The translations under genes and the position numbers were made by a program. Positions 58,961 through 64,000 of a stretch of DNA of 64,000 bases are shown here, piece after piece; the stretch's first letter is position 1, and each line of letters starts with the position of its first letter. This DNA comes from Cordilura impudica (lineage: Eukaryota; Arthropoda; Insecta; Diptera; Scathophagidae). Location of the stretch: assembly GCA_963682025.1 (NCBI GenBank), contig OY821519.1, positions 111,465,764 through 111,529,763 of the forward strand, given 5' to 3'. The notes beneath the pieces are model-generated. The model did no database searches and was not told the origin of the DNA. It saw only the letters and a list, made by a program, of their open reading frames with translations.

Positions 58961-60622
58961 CATTTATGCGTATTGCAATTAAAAAAGCGCAAAAATACCT
59001 AAACTTTTCTTTATTATTTATTTATAGAAAAATTTAACAATCTTACCTGTTTCCAATATAGATGTGCAGTTTTCTTACAAAAATTATATTTTACCTTAAT
59101 TCTATTGAAATTAATCAAACTAATCAATTAATATTTAATAACTTATAAATATATTTACTGTTTTTTAATTAATCACATTATTGTATGACCAAGATGGTAC
59201 AACAATGTCATGTAGAAAAAACACATGTTGACATCTCAAAAAAAAGAAAAAACTACCACAAGTAAATCATAATTGTCATGATTAATTACCACAAAACCAC
59301 TCATTAATTATCAAAGATATTAAAAAGGCTATGACTTATTCTCAATAATGATCCTGACTCACAAAATGACCATGACCATAGATATGAAAATGTTTAACAC
59401 ACATAAAAACAATCAAATACCGACAATAACATTATATCTGTCATAACTTGCTTACACACAAAACCACACACTTTAGGGTTTTACCCCCAAAAAAAGAAAA
59501 TGCTATAATATAATAAAAGTCTTAACAAAGCTATAGGTATAAGTTTGATATGGTTTTTGTGATACATTCTCATGTCACAAATATTATGATTTTTTTCCAC
59601 AGTATTATGTATGTATGTCGTGTTTCTTTCACTGGTGGGTAAATATTTTCTTAATTACATTTCCAAGGAGAGTAATTAATTTTGTCTCGCTGTTGGCTGG
59701 CGTTGACATTTACCATTATTTTGGTATGTTCAAGTGTGTTCTTTCCACAAACAAACTTTAATACAGAAAGAAAAACGACAATAATAAGTGGAGGCAAAAC
59801 AGATGTTAAGTTGGGGTTAAAGAAAATGTACACAACTCAGAGTACGTCACACAAATGTCAGTGACATAAAATTAACGATATAAATGTTATTTGAATCAAC
59901 AACATTATAATTTAGTTTAAAAGAAGCCGAATTATTTTTTTCTCTATAAAATGTACAAAACAAAGCACTCTTTAAAAATAAAAGTATTCTCAATTAGGAT
60001 GTCTTCCATGGAATGTCGCAAGAAATATTGCCAAGAAAATTAACTGAGATTCGCATTTCTGGGATTTAATGATTTGTTTAATATATGCAGCTGTCCCTTT
60101 CCCTAAGAGTATTTAAAGACTAAAATATCAAGCAAAAACCACGAAAATTTTCAATTTCAACATTTACATCATTTTAATTTTTCAAAGTAGTGTATTTTTT
60201 GTGAGGAAATTTAGCTATCCTTTAGTGTGACATAGAATTGATGTTTCAGAGAATTGATTCAAAATCAAGGTGTAGAGAACGATCAAAAAATAATTCTTCT
60301 CACAAGGAATTGCCACACACAGAAAACGGATTCGTAGTGGCAACCGAATATGTTAGCAATCGAATTTTGATAGTCCTATAAACTATCACATTATTCTGTT
60401 TGTATTGCCCAAACAGCCATAAAATCGACAGTAAATATTATGTAGTTGTACTATGGAACTTAGAATTTTCTTATTGATTGCGACAACCACTTATTGGGGT
60501 AACAGTATCTGCAGCAAAATTAAAAACACTGTAATATATAATATTATTATGACTTCATTTAAAATTAATTAATTTTCCCATAAGAAATTAAATATAAATA
60601 ATATACATAATTTACATAATAA
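58961..60622. other. About 1.6 kb without a recognised gene
   Basis: AT-rich. A 60-codon frame at 59682-59864 has a hydrophobic start but begins with TTG, not ATG, and is not accepted. I see no repeat shared with the rest of the window. Confidence 0.45.
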
Positions 60623-61434
60623 CAAGTAAGGAAATTATAGTCGGTCTAGACCGCTATACGATACCCTACCCCATGCGTTTAGAGACCCTATCTCTTAGGC
60701 CCAATTAACTAGATGTAGAAAATAAGCATAAACAAAATTTGAGTGGGAATTTTATTAATTTTTTTGGCTGCAGATATGAAAAAATTCATATCGGATGCTA
60801 TATCTATATGGGCACTATGCCTAAAATTGGACCGATCCTGATCATGTTTGGTAAAGTCTCTTGTATTTTGCAAAAATATATACAAACAAAATTTGAAAAG
60901 AATTAGTGCAATATTTGTGCTTTTTGATAGATTTAAGTGCAGATCGGGAAGCAGATCTACATGGGGCCTATGAGTAAGGGTTGTCCCATAGGGATAATTT
61001 TTTGACTACTCATAAGTGGATGTAATAAACGCATACAAACCCAATTTGAGTAAGATCTATATGATAATTTTTTGGATCTTATGGCGTTTTTTGTCGATTT
61101 CATAGGGGTCATTTGTATGGGGGCTAGGTCTGAACATGAACCGATATTCAAAAATTTCAATAGCGTTCATTCTATGGCCGATAAAAGCTTATATACCAAA
61201 CTTCATCGAAATATATTCATATTTGCGACCTGCAGTTTGATTACAAGCTTTACATGGACACACAGACAGACGGACGGATGGACGGACGGAAGGACGGATA
61301 TCGTTAAATCGAATCAGATAGTGATTCTGATTCGATCGGTATAATAAAAGATGGGTCAAGGTCAAATATTTTTGGTAGTTACAAACAGCAGCACAAAGTC
61401 CTTATAGCCAAACCACATAGTGGTATAAGGTATA
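60623..61434 (-). mobile_element. DINE-like repeat type 1
   Basis: From CAAGTAAG (60623) with a palindrome missing one base, to GTGGTATAAGGTATA (61434); 812 bp. An extra segment CCTATGAGTAAGGGTTGTCC near 60965-60990 is shared only with the 57036 and 61738 copies, suggesting a subfamily. Confidence 0.83.
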
Positions 61435-61737
61435 AACATGGTATACTTAAGAATGTTCTGATTGTTTAATATTTTAAGAATTTAGATATATATTAATACG
61501 AATACTGCTAAAAACGTTCAAAGGTTTGAGTTGTCCGCATAGTTCGAATGTGTTTATTGTTGTTGTTTTTTATTCATGCCTTCCATACACTCATATTTAT
61601 ATATTTTGAAATTTTATACAAACACAATTTAATCAACAGAAAGTGAGAAAAGTAAATTTACTTTTGCATTTGACAGTAGATTTTTTTACCAGCCATCTTG
61701 GCTGCCGACTCGGAAGTGCCGTGCCCAGCAGAGTTTT
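61435..61737. other. Spacer between two DINE-like copies
   Basis: AT-rich, with a short GC-richer end (CTTGGCTGCCGACTCGGAAG at about 61697). No gene recognised. Confidence 0.45.
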
Positions 61738-62465
61738 TATTCTCTATACCCCTATGTGGTTAGAGTATAATGACTTTATGCTGATGTTTAAACCACCAAA
61801 AATATTTGACATACACTCATCTTTTAGTATACCGAGCGACTCAAAATCACTTTCTGAGTCAATTTAGCGATGTCCGTCCATCCCTCCGTACGTCTGTATA
61901 TCTATGAAAATTTTTATCCCACTACAGGTCGCAAATATTTTGTGTGTAAGCTTCTATTGGATAAACGCTATTGAAATTGGTGAAAATCGGTTCCTGTTCA
62001 GACCTAGTCCCCATACAAATGACACCCCCTATGAGAACGACTTTAATTGCCACAAAATCCAAATTATCATATAGATCTCCGCCAAATCGGGTTTGTATGT
62101 ATTTCTTACATCAATTTATCAGTAATCGAAAAATAAACCCCGTGGAACAATTGTTAGTCATAGCCCCCATATGAAGCTCATTCCCGATCATCACTTAAAT
62201 CTATCAAAAAAACAGAAAATGTTGCACAGGTTTTTTCCTTATCACATATGATCAGGATCGGTCCATTTTTCGATCTATTCTCTATATAAATATAGCATCC
62301 GATTTGAACTGTGTCATATCCGAAGGCAAAGAAAAATTAACAATGCCACTCAAATTTATTTTATGCTCATTTTCTATATATAATTAGTTGGAAATATGAT
62401 ACAGGGTCTCTACACGTACCCCATATCGTGTATTTGGTTTAGTCCGGCTATAATTTTCTTACTTG
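61738..62465 (+). mobile_element. DINE-like repeat type 1, diverged
   Basis: From TATTCTCTATACCCC (61738) to CTTACTTG (62465). The tetranucleotide tract and terminal palindrome are decayed (TTTAGTCCGGCTATAATTTT). One of the oldest copies by appearance. Confidence 0.75.
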
Positions 62466-62690
62466 TTTTAAATAATATTGGCAACGTTTGTGAGTTTCAC
62501 GAGCAATTAACATTTTTTCTGCAAAGTGCTGACGATCTCTTTCTCTGACCAGGTGAAAAGCACGGTCGATATTTTCGGAAACGGGCGAAACTATTTTGAA
62601 GTTTGATAATAGGTTGTTTTCGTAGGGTCGAGAGGGGCATATATCTTTCAGTTTCTCTTTACTTTCGAGTAAACTTTATTAGATTGACTT
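62466..62690 (-). other. Unrecognised protein-like frame
   Basis: An open frame read right to left, without ATG, contains KLKDICPSRPYENNLLSN, then FKIVSPVSENIDRAFHLVRE, RDRQHFAEKMLIARETH and KRCQYYLK. It is cut at 62465 by a DINE-like copy. Composition is charged and helix-like, and local GC is higher than around it. It may be an exon remnant of a host gene or part of another element. I do not recognise it. Confidence 0.3.
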
Positions 62691-62889
62691 TGATTGATAT
62701 ATTGTACATGAGCCAATTTTTGCCCCAATATTTATTAACGATATAATTTCTCAGGTACAACTTAGAAAATGAAAACAAAGTTGTCCGTATAGAAGTTGAA
62801 GTAACATTGCTTCACATAATTTTTACAAAAATATAACAATATTAAAAAATAATTACCGTATGACATCAATCAATTTCATTTCCTTTTAT

Positions 62890-64000
62890 AAAGACTTCGG
62901 ATATCAAAAATAACTTAAAAACATTCAAGAATTCAACTAACGGAGGACCTGACGGTATTCCTAGCTGCATTTTAATCAACTGCGCCCAAACTTTGGATGT
63001 TCCATTATGCATTTTATTTAATTCATCCATTAAACATGGACATTTTCCTATATTATGGAAAGATTCATATATTATTCCTTTATTTAAATCTGGAAACAAA
63101 TCGAATGTAGCTAACTATAGAGGAATAGCCAAGCTTTGAGCTATTCCCAAACTATTTGAAAAATGTTTAACGGATGATCTCTGTCATCAGGTTTCTTCAC
63201 ACTCACAACATGGTTTTCGTAAGGGGTGCTCTATTTCAACTAATATTTTACAACTTACAACTTTGGTAAATCGGGGTTTCGTCAATGGACTACATACCGA
63301 CGTTATTTATACTGACTTCAGTAAAGCTTTCGATAAAGTAAATCATGATCTTTTACTCAAAAAATTATATATGATGGGCTTTACAGCAAACAGCATAAGC
63401 TGGATAAAATCTTACTTGATCAACAGAAATCAACGTGTTTATTTTAATAATACTACTTCAAAGAATATTATAGTTAAATCTGGTGTGCCTCAAGGAAGTC
63501 ATCTTGGACCAATTTTATTTACTCTTTTTATAAATGATCTACCAAGTATAATAAAAGCCTCAAATGTTCTTATGTATGCTGATGATGTCAAGATTTTCTT
63601 AAGCTATAAGAATTATTGTGAACAAATTCACCTACAACATGATCTAAATAATTTTTATAGATGGTGCCACATAAATTTAATGGAATTAAATTTAAAAAAA
63701 TGCAAACACATGCACTTTACTAGAAAATTAGGTGAATTTGGTTGTTACAAATTTGGAAATTACCAGTTGGAGCAAGTAAATAAAATCCTGGATCTGGGTG
63801 TTCTTTTAGATGTCAAATTAGAGTTTGTTCAACACATTTCGATGACAATTATTAAAGCACGTGGTAAACTGGCCTTCATTAAAAGATGGGCAAAGGAATT
63901 CAATGACCCTACAGTTACCCAACAACTATACATCTCCCTAGTAAGACCAATTTTAGAATTCGGGTCTGTTATTTGGGATCCACTATCTAATATTCGCAGT
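62890..64000 (+). pseudogene. Jockey-superfamily LINE reverse transcriptase, running off the right edge
   Basis: RT of a non-LTR element, cut by the window end. It begins GGPDGIPSCILINCAQ (about 62940), then KDSYIIPLFKSGNKSNVANY with RGIAKL. A TGA at 63137-63139 interrupts where Ser is expected. From 63140 the frame stays open to 64000, about 287 codons: HGFRKGCSISTNILQL, IYTDFSKAFDKVNHD (near 63310-63345), SGVPQGSHLGPILFTLF (near 63480-63530) and YADDVKIFLS (YADD 63575-63586). The thumb part follows, with LDLGVLLDVKLEFVQHI, RGKLAFIKRWAKEF and RPILEFGSVIWDP. All RT catalytic motifs are intact. The endonuclease is not seen upstream, so it is probably 5' truncated. It is a family distinct from the other LINEs here. 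Confidence 0.87.

Noticed and set aside
59682..59864. 60-codon frame with a hydrophobic, signal-peptide-like start
   Set aside because: It begins with TTG, not ATG; no homologue recognised and the opposite strand is open over the same span.

Overview
The window is eukaryotic, AT-rich and made almost wholly of transposable-element remains. The families present are DINE-1/mini-me-like repeats with (GTCC)n tracts, Transib, hAT, mariner-like, Helitron, Jockey-like and CR1/L2-like LINEs. Together they point to a dipteran insect, probably a higher fly; that is inference from element types, since no host gene was found to confirm it. I saw no rRNA, tRNA, CRISPR or bacterial-style operon. Every transposase or reverse-transcriptase frame I could recognise carries stops, frameshifts or truncation. 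The least damaged is the LINE running off the right edge.

Left part (1-13760): a Transib (RAG1-like) transposon lies at 6019-9859 with recognisable terminal repeats and a 5-bp target duplication. A second copy, cut by the window start, lies at 1-2330, and both share downstream flank. Between them sit an unclassified dispersed repeat, a hAT fragment, a 121-124 bp tandem array and a mariner-like relic on the minus strand. A hAT element with 14% or so of its protein frame disrupted but with terminal repeats and an 8-bp target duplication spans 11035-13752.

Middle (13760-34600): degraded LINE fragments, a 279-bp MITE, AAGAAAAGGTAC-type arrays and several DINE-like repeats. The best structure is a four-layer nest around 26723-30690. 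An old DINE-like copy was split by a TIR element (26842-30420, TAAGTA duplicated), and that element took two further DINE-like insertions. One of these contains about 1.4 kb of GGAAAATGAAAA-type simple repeat.

Right part (34600-64000): two copies of one CR1/L2-like LINE face tail to tail. The minus copy still has an ORF1 and carries a nested LINE 3' end. After these come Helitron-type elements with CTAG termini, a near-perfect fold-back MITE, a second 121-124 bp array, Jockey gag and RT relics, and an I-like LINE with an RNase H domain split by a DINE-like insertion. A Jockey-superfamily LINE closes the window.

Twelve DINE-like type 1 copies occupy roughly one seventh of the window by my count. 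The many short frames inside them recur because the DNA repeats, not because they encode protein. Coordinates of repeat edges were judged by eye and may be off by several bases.
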